Below, one piece after another: positions 26,951 to 35,563 of a DNA stretch of 64,000 bases. The DNA comes from Pseudomonadota bacterium. Lineage in GTDB: Bacteria > Pseudomonadota > Gammaproteobacteria > Steroidobacterales > Steroidobacteraceae. The notes beneath the pieces were generated by a model. It had not been told where the DNA came from. It made no database searches and saw only the letters and a program-made list of their open reading frames with translations. How positions within the stretch are numbered: position 1 is the stretch's first letter; every line of letters begins with the position of its first letter. Location: positions 1,426,001 through 1,490,000 of the forward strand of contig JBBCGI010000001.1 in the NCBI GenBank assembly GCA_037200975.1. Direction: 5' to 3'. A program made the translations under genes and the position numbers.

Positions 26951-27831
26951 CGTGCCACCTGCGCGCTGCCGTCTGCGCGATAGACGCTGAAGTCCCGCGT
27001 GTTGAGATCCCGATTCTGTCCCGACACCAGCATGAGTCCAACGAGCTGAAGAGTGACGCTCAAACACACGGCTTGGTAATCGAAAACAAAGTGGACGAGC
27101 CCCGCATTGCCAAGAAGCGTGAACGGTCCTACGACGCCGAACGCTGCGCTAACTACAAAGAGACCGCGGTAGATTCGCCGCCGCACATCGAACGTATCCG
27201 CCTGTGACATGAACGGGTCCGCGCGAGTAGCCACGGTGTTCCCGCCACCAAAAAGCACATAAACCATTGCCAACAGCATCACTCCGCTGCCGATCCCGGC
27301 AGGGAAGGTGCCCAATGTACCTGGGCGGTACAGGTACACAGCCACTGCGCAGGCAAGATTCAGCGCCTGCACGGCGATACCGAACCCGACCCACACCGGT
27401 GAAACGAAATCGGTTATCCGCCACTTACGCAGCTCCACAGATCGTCGGCTCGGGGGTGGCATGGCACGCAAACCCTTTTGGATTCTGAACTCCAATGGCA
27501 GCGCGATGTATATCGGTAGCATCACCTGCAGTAGGAGGCACGTCATCATCGGTCCCGCCAAACCCCGCGCGCTGTCCGCGAAGATGAGAGCACCCAGAAA
27601 CGCGAGGATTGAGCCCGCGCCAATGACCAAGTGCGTTGGTCTGAAGAGCGCGAATTTGCGTTCCAGCTCCTCTCGGAGTAACGGATGCAGCGACGGATAT
27701 TCCTCGCGTGGAAACTTCTCAAACAAACGCGCGTGATATCCCTGCCAGCGCATTGGCGTGTAGAACGAGAGCACGTAAATCTGCGCTGCGAATACGATCG
27801 CGATAAGGAGAGTCTGAAGATCGGGAGTCAT
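26947..27831 (-). CDS. Polytopic membrane protein of unknown function
   Basis: A 294-residue integral membrane protein with seven or so hydrophobic helices (residues ~6-28, 68-88, 92-113, 146-168, 178-200, 222-242, 248-270) and a short basic/polar tail. It looks like a DUF1648/SdpI-type arrangement, a family often paired with a small GntR or ArsR regulator, but I cannot confirm it. It starts 4 bp after the GntR gene and overlaps the serine hydrolase gene by 4 bp, so all three form one operon. Confidence 0.7.
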   Translation of the reverse strand: MTPDLQTLLIAIVFAAQIYVLSFYTPMRWQGYHARLFEKFPREEYPSLHPLLREELERKFALFRPTHLVIGAGSILAFLGALIFADSARGLAGPMMTCLLLQVMLPIYIALPLEFRIQKGLRAMPPPSRRSVELRKWRITDFVSPVWVGFGIAVQALNLACAVAVYLYRPGTLGTFPAGIGSGVMLLAMVYVLFGGGNTVATRADPFMSQADTFDVRRRIYRGLFVVSAAFGVVGPFTLLGNAGLVHFVFDYQAVCLSVTLQLVGLMLVSGQNRDLNTRDFSVYRADGSAQVAR

Positions 27832-27835
27832 TGCT

Positions 27836-28207
27836 TTACCCTTTCATGACACTGACAAATGCGTTGCGGATTTCGGAATCCGTGAGGCCGGTCTCGCGTA
27901 GTGAAGCGATGCACTGTGCGAGAACCGAGCTGGCCTGAGAGCCGAGATCGACCTTTGAGTGTTTCTTGCCATTGAGATGGACGAACGAACCCTTGCGACC
28001 GCGTGTCTCGATCACGGCGTCGCGTTCCAACAGCCCATAGGCCTTGGCGACGGTGTTCGGATTGATTTGCAGCTCAGCCGCAAGTTCGCGAATGGTGGGT
28101 AGCGGCGCGCCGGGCTTTAGCTGGCCATTCTTTACTGCCTCACGAATCTGCGTGATGAGCTGCAAGAACACCGGCTCGGTCAATCGTTCGTCGATCGAGA
28201 TTTGCAT
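27836..28207 (-). CDS. GntR-family regulator, short YtrA-type
   Basis: A 123-residue regulator. The winged helix (residues ~8-75) contains QLITQIREAVKNGQLKPGAP, LPTIRELAAELQINPNTVAKAY and TRGRKGSFV. The short C-terminal helical tail (about 45 residues) is typical of the YtrA subfamily, which controls nearby membrane-transport or stress genes. It heads an operon with the membrane protein and serine hydrolase. A palindrome 26 bp upstream of its start is a likely autoregulatory operator. Confidence 0.92.
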   Translation of the reverse strand: MQISIDERLTEPVFLQLITQIREAVKNGQLKPGAPLPTIRELAAELQINPNTVAKAYGLLERDAVIETRGRKGSFVHLNGKKHSKVDLGSQASSVLAQCIASLRETGLTDSEIRNAFVSVMKG

Positions 28208-28232
28208 GGAAGCGTGATCGCCTTTGTATTGT

Positions 28233-28249
28233 GTGTACTATTAGTACAC
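28233..28249. promoter_or_regulatory. Palindromic operator upstream of the GntR gene
   Basis: The perfect palindrome GTGTACTA-T-TAGTACAC lies 26-42 bp upstream of the GntR start, with an additional GTAGTACAA half site to its right. Position and symmetry fit autorepression by the YtrA-type regulator. Confidence 0.65.
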
Positions 28250-28534
28250 GTAGTACAATAAAAAGACAAGCCTCCTCGGACGGAGAGCGTATTCAGGGAA
28301 CTGCTTCTGACTCGACGGAGCAGCAAAGGCTGCGACAGTCATCGCGATATGTGGAATCGCGTCTAAAAAGCTGGCGCAGCTGTCGAGTAGTTAGAGGCGC
28401 TATGCGAAGCGCTGACGTTGGTTTGCTTGCTTGGCGAAACGAGGCGCTGGAAATGCCCCGTCGATTCGAATCCCTGCTAAAGCTCTGCAACGCCGCGAAC
28501 AATCGCGTAATTTTTTAATTTATAATGGGAATTT

Positions 28535-28560
28535 TGGCTGAGAGAGAGGGATTCGAACTC
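28535..28560 (-). repeat. tRNA-Ser 3'-end fragment (att-like scar)
   Basis: Twenty-six bases (TGGCTGAGAGAGAGGG then ATTCGAACTC) match the 3' end of tRNA-Ser(GCU) at 55438-55463 in 24 positions, including the T-loop GTTCGAAT on the - strand and the CCA end. No D-arm or anticodon arm precedes it, so it is not a tRNA gene. The 28250-28534 stretch to its left has no gene I can support. Confidence 0.7.
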
Positions 28561-28580
28561 GGGCGAGTGACTTCCTGGAT

Positions 28581-28661
28581 CAGTAAGTTACTGAACAATA
28601 AACACCTGCCTGTCCCCTGCAATCCCCAGAAGTCCCCGTATTTGCCACCAGATTTGCAACC
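28581..28661. repeat. Dispersed repeat, copy 1 (partner at 54056-54140)
   Basis: About 80 bp shared with 54056-54140: AAGTT-CTGA, TGTCCCCT, ATCCCC, TCCCC-TATTTGCCACCAGATTTGC-ACCA. It adjoins the tRNA-Ser scar. The double TTTGCCACCA word also occurs once at 47.68 kb beside another scar. It looks like the end of an integrative element. Confidence 0.65.
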
Positions 28662-28725
28662 AGAGCTTGCCGCAGGATGCACTAGCTTTCGATCCATCAA
28701 AGCAGGCCAAGCCCGGTAAGCAACT

Positions 28726-29931
28726 TCATGGAATGTTCGCCGACTGCGATTTCGCAAAGTACAAAACGTTGGGAGCGTCGGATCTCGCAACTGCAATATC
28801 TACCACGCCGTCTCCGTCGAGGTCGGCCATCGCGATGCCGTACACGGTGCCCCGGTTATCGCCAAAGTGGACAGGCGAGAAATGACGACCGGGGCCATCG
28901 TTAAAAAAGATAGTCGATTGTGCTTCGACGTTACCGACCACGATGTCGGCCCTTCCGTCACTATTGAGATCCTTAACTGCGAGTGCGTATGGCACTGCGT
29001 TGCCATTGTCGATCGCCATCCCCGGTGTGAAAGCGCCGTCCTTCCGCCCCAAGAAGATGGCGACGCCCTGCCGTTCGTCTATCGTCACGATGTCCTGCAG
29101 ACCGTCGCCGTCAAAGTCTGCCGCCTCGGCCATCCGTATTGTTGCGTCGGGAGAGCCAAACGGGACCCGCCTCAGGTTCGAAAACGTGGCCTTGGGGCCA
29201 GCGAGATAAACATAGCTTTGACCGCCGTCACGATGCGGAACGGCGAGATCGATCAATCCATCACGATTGAAATCGGCGGCTGCAATAGTCGTTGCGGACT
29301 CGGTTGAAAACGCAGCGCACGCCGTGTCGAATTGACCTTTTCCTTTGTTCTGGCATATGTAGTTAGAGCTTTTGCTACCGCGATTGGCCACAACGATGTC
29401 GGGCAGGCCATCGCCGTTCAGATCCGCAACTGTGACATTTCGTGTTGCCCACTCTGGCCGGCCGTAGCTTGAACCCGCATGGAAATGACCCTTCCCATCG
29501 TTCAGGTATACAAGCTTGGGGTCGGGCGCGTCATTGCTCAGCACTACATCCAGGAAGCCGTCCGCGTCTATGTCCACCAGACGCGCAGAATACGATCGAT
29601 ACGCGCTATCGCTAAGGTCATAGCTTGATGAGAAATGCCCCCGACCATCCCCGATCAATACGCGGCTTTTCAATGGCCAGTGCCGCCCCTTGGCGATCAC
29701 GATATCTGGGTAGCCATCCCCGTTGACATCCCCGACGCTTACATTTGCGGATGTCTCGGCAGTTTTCTCAAGCACAAGTGCATGATCGTACTGGGGGAAT
29801 CGTGAGGAGGCGGTAGGCGTTCCGGCCGGCGCCACTGGACGATCCGCGGCGAGAGTGGTCCAAGTCGACGGCAAGACGGTGAGCAAGCAGAAACCTGCCA
29901 AAGTCTTAGTCGCCGACAATTTTTTATGCAT
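28726..29931 (-). CDS. Exported FG-GAP/VCBS repeat beta-propeller protein
   Basis: About 401 residues. ATG 29931 begins a signal peptide (MHKKLSATKTLAGFCLL..., cleaved near LAADRP); GGGAG lies about ten bases upstream. The mature part consists of seven or so FG-GAP units with calcium-binding DxNxDGxxD loops: VGDVNGDGYPDIV, VDIDADGFLDVV, ADLNGDGLPDIV, ADFNRDGLIDLA, ADFDGDGLQDIV, KDLNSDGRADIV and ADLDGDGVVDIA. This predicts a seven-bladed propeller. Such proteins mediate surface adhesion or carbohydrate and protein binding; no enzymatic motif is seen. Base composition is lower in GC than the flanking genes. It sits next to the tRNA-Ser scar and so may be island cargo. Confidence 0.85.
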   Translation of the reverse strand: MHKKLSATKTLAGFCLLTVLPSTWTTLAADRPVAPAGTPTASSRFPQYDHALVLEKTAETSANVSVGDVNGDGYPDIVIAKGRHWPLKSRVLIGDGRGHFSSSYDLSDSAYRSYSARLVDIDADGFLDVVLSNDAPDPKLVYLNDGKGHFHAGSSYGRPEWATRNVTVADLNGDGLPDIVVANRGSKSSNYICQNKGKGQFDTACAAFSTESATTIAAADFNRDGLIDLAVPHRDGGQSYVYLAGPKATFSNLRRVPFGSPDATIRMAEAADFDGDGLQDIVTIDERQGVAIFLGRKDGAFTPGMAIDNGNAVPYALAVKDLNSDGRADIVVGNVEAQSTIFFNDGPGRHFSPVHFGDNRGTVYGIAMADLDGDGVVDIAVARSDAPNVLYFAKSQSANIP

Positions 29932-30339
29932 GAGACCGTCACTCCCGATGATTGCGCGATCTGCTTGTTCGGGGTCGCCCCCCTTGTTAGCGAGTATGTG
30001 CATATTCCCGGCAAGAGGCGAGACGGCTACCCCGTGGCGGAGAAACGCAGTTACCGTCACGCAATGCTAACTAGCGCGCCATTTTCTGCAATTGCGAAAG
30101 GTTGGAATTTCAAAGTCGACCTGAACCCCGCCTCGCCCAACCGGTCTCATAGGCGGTAGTGATAAAGATTTCATCCGCCATGGTCATCGACAATTCAAAG
30201 ACAAACTACCCGAGAGTAAGTTCGCCAATCGGGATGGTGGTACTCAGGAGGCCGCATGGTTGCTCAACAGACTGCCCTTCTCATGATGAGGCCGTCACTT
30301 GCATTACCGGCACTTCCGGCTGAAGAGTCCTGCTCGCGC

Positions 30340-30665
30340 ACTCCACTACACGCGTTCATCGAACGGGGACAGGATCTTTCGTCTCGCTGGAGCAAGAACC
30401 CAAGGCACGCGACCTACAAGGCGAGGCGTGGCGCGGGCAGGATGGGCGCGGATCAGCGGCAATGTGGAAGCTCACCAAATTCCTGTTGGAACAGGAAAAG
30501 CAGGGGGCGGCTCACTTTTCATCAACATGTGCCGACCGAAATTGACACTCCCTTCGACCCGGCAGCGTACGAACGACGGATGGGTGCTCCGTTGCGCGAG
30601 TTGGCAAGGCGCGGTCTGTTGATCGTGCTGAGTGGCAATGCTCACTCGCGCATGGCACCTCTTCC
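30340..30665 (+). pseudogene. Frameshifted gene remnant, hydrolase-like (GN-x-H motif)
   Basis: Two coherent stretches in different frames read as one protein. EPKARDLQGEAWRGQDGRGS then AAMWKLTKFLLEQEKQGAA (third frame, to about 30515) is followed after a shift by HVPTEIDTPFDPAAYERRMG and LARRGLLIVLSGNAHSR (first frame, to about 30650). The DGRxS and GNxH words recall EreA/ChaN-like proteins, but this is a guess. The flanks (29932-30339) hold no recognisable gene. Confidence 0.35.
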
Positions 30666-30678
30666 GATGCCTTCGCCT

Positions 30679-31560
30679 TTATCTCAGAATCAAACCGCGT
30701 GAACAGGCGACTACGGTGAAGCGGGTCACTCCGCGAGACTCGTAGTCTGCCGAATACGTGCCGGGGATGAGATCACCCTTGTTGTCTATCCTGCCGGTCA
30801 AGACGATCTGCCCGGCCGCGATCCGGCCGCCATTCGCAATCACGAGATTGACGATCGTGCGCAGGCTCTCCCATTGCGCGCCAAGCGACTCGCGTCCGTG
30901 TCCGCGCGCTATCTCCACGCCATCGCGTTTCAGCGTCACCTTCAAGGCATCGAGATCGATGGTGCCGGCTGGTCTGGCGATTCCACGCACGAACTGCGCA
31001 GCACTGATGTTAGCTGCCACCATGTCGACGGCGTTATAGGTCTTGTCATCGCGGTAGGCGATGTCCGGTAGCTCGACGACGGGCTGTACCGCACGGACCC
31101 GTGTCCGCAACTCGTCGAGACTCTCGATCCGGGTGCGCACTTCGCGTGCGAACACATAACCCAGTTTCAATTCGTACCCCGCCCGGCGATAGCCGCACAG
31201 CGAGATCCGCGCGCCGTCCCGCGCATCGCCACTCGCGAACAAGACACCCGTGAGAGGCTCGCTCACGTGTCTTGCGGCAAGCGAGGCCGCCGACATCAAT
31301 CCACCTTTGTAGCCCGCGACCTTGTCGCCCTTCGCGAGTCGCTCGGAAACAATTCGTTCCTGCACTGTGTAGGCGTCCTGCAGCGACGTCTGCGGCATCA
31401 ACTCGGTGACGGGCGGAAATAACCTGCCCTCCGCTTCCGACTGCCAGAATTGCTGAAGATAGGGATTCTCCACCTCGCGCTTTGCCGGGCTCGCAGCGCA
31501 ACCGCACAGCGCAAACAGGATGACCAGCGTCAGCGCCTGCAAATATTCCCCACGCGGCAC
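30679..31560 (-). CDS. 2-keto-4-pentenoate hydratase/fumarylacetoacetase-superfamily protein, predicted lipoprotein
   Basis: A 293-residue protein whose core matches the MhpD-like hydratase family: LQDAYTVQERIVSERLAKGDK then VAGYKGG near the N-terminus, RAGYELKLGYVFAREV, and the VQPVVELPDIAYRD region with acidic metal ligands. It ends with GQIVLTGRIDNKGDLIPGTY, the place of the family's GxxxTG loop. Family members are cytoplasmic enzymes of aromatic meta-cleavage pathways. Here the first 21 residues form a lipoprotein signal (ILFALCGC, Cys21), which predicts membrane anchoring. It lies 22 bp downstream of the lactate-permease-type gene in the same operon, so a keto- or hydroxy-acid substrate is plausible. 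Confidence 0.75.
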   Translation of the reverse strand: MPRGEYLQALTLVILFALCGCAASPAKREVENPYLQQFWQSEAEGRLFPPVTELMPQTSLQDAYTVQERIVSERLAKGDKVAGYKGGLMSAASLAARHVSEPLTGVLFASGDARDGARISLCGYRRAGYELKLGYVFAREVRTRIESLDELRTRVRAVQPVVELPDIAYRDDKTYNAVDMVAANISAAQFVRGIARPAGTIDLDALKVTLKRDGVEIARGHGRESLGAQWESLRTIVNLVIANGGRIAAGQIVLTGRIDNKGDLIPGTYSADYESRGVTRFTVVACSRGLILR

Positions 31561-31582
31561 ATCTGAATCTCTTCCGCGCGGT

Positions 31583-33196
31583 TCAATGCGGGATGATTTC
31601 GGGGAACACGTACTGCTGGAGCAGCACGATGATGCCGAGGATCAGCGTCAGGACCAGGCTGTGAGGGAAAGTTCGAGCCAGCACGCTGCCCTCCTGCCCG
31701 CGCAGATCGGTGGTAGACGTGCCGGTGGAGATGTTCTGCGGCGAGATCATCTTGCCCATCACGCCGCCCGAGGCATTGGTCGCTGCCATCAGGACCGGGC
31801 TCAGATTGAGCTGATGCGCGGCGACCACCTGCAGATTGCCGAACAGCGCATTACCCGAGGTGTCGCTTCCCGAAAGGAACACTGCGAGCCAGCCGAGGAA
31901 CGCCGACACGAGCGGGAACAGGAAACCGACCGAAGCCACGCCGACACCGAGTGTGTATGCGATGCCCGAATAATTCATCAGATAGGCCAGTCCGACGATG
32001 ATCAGCGTGGTCAGCAACGGTAGTCGGGCCTGGCGAATGGTTCCGGTGAGCGCAGTGAGGAACTGCTTCAAGGACAACCGCACCAGGATCGCGGTAATGA
32101 AAGTCGCCGCGAGGATCGCGGTGCCAGTGGCCAGCGGCTGAAATGTCCAGACCGCCGCGTAAGGCTTGTTGTAAGTCGTGATGAACACCGCGTTGTGCAG
32201 CCCGGGCCATTCCACCTTTATCTGGCCGATGAGATTCACCTTGAAGTGCACCCATGCGATGACGACTGCCGACAGGATGAGCCAGGGCAGCCACCCGCTC
32301 CACACAGACAAGCCGGGCCCACCGCCGGAAGACACAGCCGACGTTCTGCCTAAGCCGGCCAACGAGAAGCGAGGGTCCGGCGCCGGACGCCAGATCGTCA
32401 GGAAGACCAGCGTGAGGATGAGCGAGCAGAGCGAGGACAGCACATCGGTCAGCGCATAACCTAGATAGTTCGAGGAAATGAACTGCACCAGCGCGAACGA
32501 GCCACCGGCCACGAGCAGGATGGGCCACACGCCGCGCACCGCGCGCAGGCCACCGAAAACCGCAATGGCATAGAACGGCAGCAGCAGCGCGATGAACGGC
32601 AGTTGCCGGCCGATCATTGCGCCGAGCGTGACGTCGCTCAACTGGGTCACGGCGCCCAGCGTGATTACCGGCGAACCGAGTGCTCCGAATGCGACCGGTG
32701 CTGTATTGAAAATGAGCGTGAACACCACGGCGTCGAGCGCGCGAAAACCCAGCGCGACCAGCAGCGCACTGGTGATGGCGATCGGCGTACCGAACCCAGC
32801 GACTCCCTCGAGCAGGCAACCGAATGAAAAACCGATCACGACGAGCACGACGCGGCTGTCATTCGGCAGGTGCTGCACCATCCAGGCTCGAAACGCCTCG
32901 AAGCGACCCGATGCCACGGAGATGTTGTAGAGGAGTAGCGCGTTGACGACGATCCACATCACCGGCCAGGCGGCGAACGTGGCGCCCGCGGCGATGCTGC
33001 TGAGCGCGAGTTTCGCGGGAAGTTTCCAGACGAGAGTTGCGAGAATGAACGCCACCAACAATCCGGCGCTGGACGCCTGCCAGGCCGGTCGGCGCATGAC
33101 ACCGAGCATGATGAGAACCACCGCGATCGGAATGACCGCGACGGCGAATGACAGCAGCAAGCTGGCGCCGACCGGGGTCACGAGCTGATGAAACAT
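31583..33196 (-). CDS. lldP: L-lactate permease family transporter (LctP)
   Basis: About 537 residues, 12-14 membrane helices, matching LctP/LldP. Visible family blocks include LEGVAGFGTPIAITSALLVA, VAFGALGSPVITLGAVTQLS, and near the end SGSDTSGNALFGNLQVVAA and GKMISPQNISTGTSTT. These proton symporters import lactate or glycolate. ATG 33196 is preceded by GGGGAAGG and is chosen over an upstream in-frame ATG at 33226. The FCD regulator lies upstream on the same strand and glycerate kinase is divergent from it. Transport of a C3 or C2 hydroxy acid is therefore likely, with glycerate or lactate both possible. Confidence 0.9.
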   Translation of the reverse strand: MFHQLVTPVGASLLLSFAVAVIPIAVVLIMLGVMRRPAWQASSAGLLVAFILATLVWKLPAKLALSSIAAGATFAAWPVMWIVVNALLLYNISVASGRFEAFRAWMVQHLPNDSRVVLVVIGFSFGCLLEGVAGFGTPIAITSALLVALGFRALDAVVFTLIFNTAPVAFGALGSPVITLGAVTQLSDVTLGAMIGRQLPFIALLLPFYAIAVFGGLRAVRGVWPILLVAGGSFALVQFISSNYLGYALTDVLSSLCSLILTLVFLTIWRPAPDPRFSLAGLGRTSAVSSGGGPGLSVWSGWLPWLILSAVVIAWVHFKVNLIGQIKVEWPGLHNAVFITTYNKPYAAVWTFQPLATGTAILAATFITAILVRLSLKQFLTALTGTIRQARLPLLTTLIIVGLAYLMNYSGIAYTLGVGVASVGFLFPLVSAFLGWLAVFLSGSDTSGNALFGNLQVVAAHQLNLSPVLMAATNASGGVMGKMISPQNISTGTSTTDLRGQEGSVLARTFPHSLVLTLILGIIVLLQQYVFPEIIPH

Positions 33197-33312
33197 GAGC
33201 CTTCCCCTCGCGGTCTCGTGCCGCACTTTTTCTAACTATCCATCCGGCCCGGGCCCCAGTATGAGGCCTGGCAGTCAGAATGGTAAGAAAAGTTCTCCGA
33301 AAAGTAAACGGG

Positions 33313-34104
33313 TCAGCTGATGTTTTTGGTCTTGCGGTTCGAAACCAGATCGCTGCGTGCCAGACGCCGGATCGAGGCCTCCAGGCGCTGCTCGGCCTCG
33401 TAGATCTCGCGTTGGGTGCGCATGGCGGTGGTCATGTGGAGTTTCGCCGCCTCGCGCGCCGCCTCGGGATCCCGCTTCATGATGGCGTCGTAGATGGCCT
33501 GGTGCTCGTGAAGCTGTGAATCCTTCTCGGTCCTGTGCTCGTACAGATTCTTGCGATTCAGGTAGACATTGGAGCGCAGGATGCCCTCCAGGCTGCGCAT
33601 GAAGTGCAGCATCATGAGGTTGTGGCTGGCCTCGTAGATGGCGAAATGAAAGTCGGCGTCCGTCTTCGCGATCTTGTCGACACTTTGTTCTTTATGCGCC
33701 GCGACCATGGCTTCAAAGCGGCTTTTTATGGTGTCGCGGTCCACTTTGGAGGCGCGCTCCGCCGCAAGACCCGCCGCGGCCGCCTCGACGACAGAGCGCA
33801 GTTCGAGGCAGTCGATGCGCGCGTCGGGCTCGTCCATCAGCAGTTCGAGCGGGTCGCGCAGACTCTTGCCGACGTTTTCGCTGACGTGTGCGACGCCCTG
33901 CGCATTGGCCGTGATGAGCCCTCGGGCCACCAGCTTGTCGAGTGCCTCCCGGAGCGACGGTCGGGATACGTCGAGCTTTTCCGACAGTTCCCGTTCCGAC
34001 AGCAGCCGCTCGCCCGGGTGCAGCGACCCTTCGAGGATCATCTGCTGAATATGGGCTGCAATCGCATCCGCGAGTTTTGCCGGCCGGATCGTTTGCGTAG
34101 TCAT
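33313..34104 (-). CDS. FadR/GntR-family regulator with FCD domain
   Basis: About 263 residues. The winged helix (residues ~8-72) reads AAHIQQMILEGSLHPGERLL, SERELSEKLDVSRPSLREAL and ARGLI. The FCD effector domain (~95-235) shows ELRSVVEAAAAGLAAERAS, DADFHFAIYEASHN with a metal-binding His/Asp set, and HEHQAIYDAIMKRDPEAA. It is of the PdhR/LldR/GlcC type, which sense pyruvate, lactate or glycolate. ATG 34104 has AAGG upstream. It lies between the lactate-type permease (116 bp downstream, same strand) and the divergent glycerate kinase, both likely targets. Confidence 0.92.
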   Translation of the reverse strand: MTTQTIRPAKLADAIAAHIQQMILEGSLHPGERLLSERELSEKLDVSRPSLREALDKLVARGLITANAQGVAHVSENVGKSLRDPLELLMDEPDARIDCLELRSVVEAAAAGLAAERASKVDRDTIKSRFEAMVAAHKEQSVDKIAKTDADFHFAIYEASHNLMMLHFMRSLEGILRSNVYLNRKNLYEHRTEKDSQLHEHQAIYDAIMKRDPEAAREAAKLHMTTAMRTQREIYEAEQRLEASIRRLARSDLVSNRKTKNIS

Positions 34105-34207
34105 TGGCACCTTCCGATTACCTGTGAACATAGAGTTGCATTTGATTGAATCGACCGTCAACAGCTAACCACAGCAAATGGGGATCACAGAATTTTGGTA
34201 AAAAAAC

Positions 34208-34236
34208 TTGGCTAAACTTAAAAACTGCTCAATACT
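34208..34236 (+). promoter_or_regulatory. Candidate sigma-70 promoter of the glycerate kinase gene
   Basis: TTGGCT and AATACT are separated by 17 bp, each matching four of six consensus bases, about 24 bp upstream of the start ATG in the AT-rich divergent region between the FCD regulator and the kinase. Proposed by eye only. Confidence 0.35.
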
Positions 34237-34259
34237 CTCACCATCTGGACAGGGACGAG

Positions 34260-35534
34260 ATGGACCGTTCGACAACAACAACATGGGACGACGCCAACGC
34301 ACGCGCCCTTTTGCGGAAGCTGTTCGATACCGCAATCGCGAGCGCCGATCCGCGCAAAGTCCTGGCAGCCCATCTGCCTGCCCGGCCGGCCGGACGTTGC
34401 CTGGTAGTCGGGGCGGGAAAAGCCGCGGGCTCAATGGCTGCCGCGGTGGAAGCCGCGTGGCCCGATGTGCCATTGAGCGGCGTGGTCGTCGTTCCGTACG
34501 GCAGCGGCGCGCCGACGCGGCGCATCACCGTCCGGGAAGCCGCGCATCCGGTCCCGGACGCGAACAGTGTCGCGGCCGCGCAGGAGATTCTCGATTCCGT
34601 ATCGGGCCTGGGCCCGGACGATCTCGTCCTGGCACTGATTTCCGGCGGCGGATCCTCGGTCATGGCGCTTCCCGCACCGGGAATCACGCTGGCGGACAAG
34701 CAGACGACGAATCGTGTGTTGCTCCAGTCGGGGCTCGACATCCGCGCGATGAATGCCGTCCGCAAACGAATTTCGGCGATCAAGGGTGGCAGGCTCGCCG
34801 CTGCGGCTGCACCCGCAAGAGTGGTCACGCTGGCCATCAGCGACATCCCGGGAGACGAAATTGCCGCGATCGCGTCTGGCCCGACCGTGCCGGACCTGGA
34901 CGCGGGCCTCGATCTGACCAGCATCATCGCGCGGTGGGAGCATCTGCTGCCCGTTGCGGTGATCGAACGCCTGCGCACGGCATCGGTGCCCGCGCCGGCT
35001 GGCAACAGTTGTGAATCCCGGTTGATCGCCACGCCTGGTGCTGCTCTCGCCGCGGCCGCGGAGGTCGCCCGCAACGCGGGGCTCGCGGTCGAAAACCTGG
35101 GTGACGATCTGGAAGGTGAGGCCCGCGAAGTGGGTGTCGCGATGGCGCGGCACGCGCTCGGCCCGCGCACGCGACCGAGAGTCATCCTTTCCGGCGGCGA
35201 GACGACGGTCACGATCACCGGCGGTCGCGCCGGACGCGGCGGGCGTAACAGCGAGTTCCTGTTGGCGCTCGGCGCAGCGCTCGCGGATTCCGCCGGCGTG
35301 TGGGCCATCGCCGGCGACACCGACGGCGAAGATGGCGCGAGCGGCGGAGCTGCTGGCGCACTGTGGTCCCCCGACACGCTGGCGCGCGCACGCGCGCTGG
35401 GATGCGACGCCGTTGCGCACCTCGACGCGCACGACAGCGGTAGCTTCTTCGACGCGCTCGGCGATCTCATCAGGACCGGCCCGACCCGCACCAACGTCAA
35501 CGACTTCCGCGCGATCCTGATCATTCCGAAGTAA
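34260..35534 (+). CDS. Glycerate 2-kinase (MOFRL family)
   Basis: A 424-residue kinase that phosphorylates D-glycerate to 2-phosphoglycerate, feeding lower glycolysis. Family marks are RCLVVGAGKAAGSMAAAVE, REAAHPVPDANSV, LALISGGGSSVMALPAPG and KGGRLAAAAAPARVVTLA. The C-terminal MOFRL domain has VILSGGETTVTI and GGRNSEFLLALG with GDTDGEDGASGGAAG. Start ATG 34260 has AGGGACGAG upstream; the longer frame from 34146 would run through the promoter. It converges with the four-gene operon carrying a tartronate-semialdehyde-reductase-like gene, the step before it in glycerate pathways. Confidence 0.93.
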   Translation: MDRSTTTTWDDANARALLRKLFDTAIASADPRKVLAAHLPARPAGRCLVVGAGKAAGSMAAAVEAAWPDVPLSGVVVVPYGSGAPTRRITVREAAHPVPDANSVAAAQEILDSVSGLGPDDLVLALISGGGSSVMALPAPGITLADKQTTNRVLLQSGLDIRAMNAVRKRISAIKGGRLAAAAAPARVVTLAISDIPGDEIAAIASGPTVPDLDAGLDLTSIIARWEHLLPVAVIERLRTASVPAPAGNSCESRLIATPGAALAAAAEVARNAGLAVENLGDDLEGEAREVGVAMARHALGPRTRPRVILSGGETTVTITGGRAGRGGRNSEFLLALGAALADSAGVWAIAGDTDGEDGASGGAAGALWSPDTLARARALGCDAVAHLDAHDSGSFFDALGDLIRTGPTRTNVNDFRAILIIPK

Positions 35535-35563
35535 CTCCGCGGCTGATCAGGATCGCGCGTCGT

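Noticed and set aside
28535..28660. A possible tRNA gene at 28.5 kb
   Set aside because: Only the T-arm and 3' end are present; no anticodon arm or 5' acceptor half can be found in the preceding bases.
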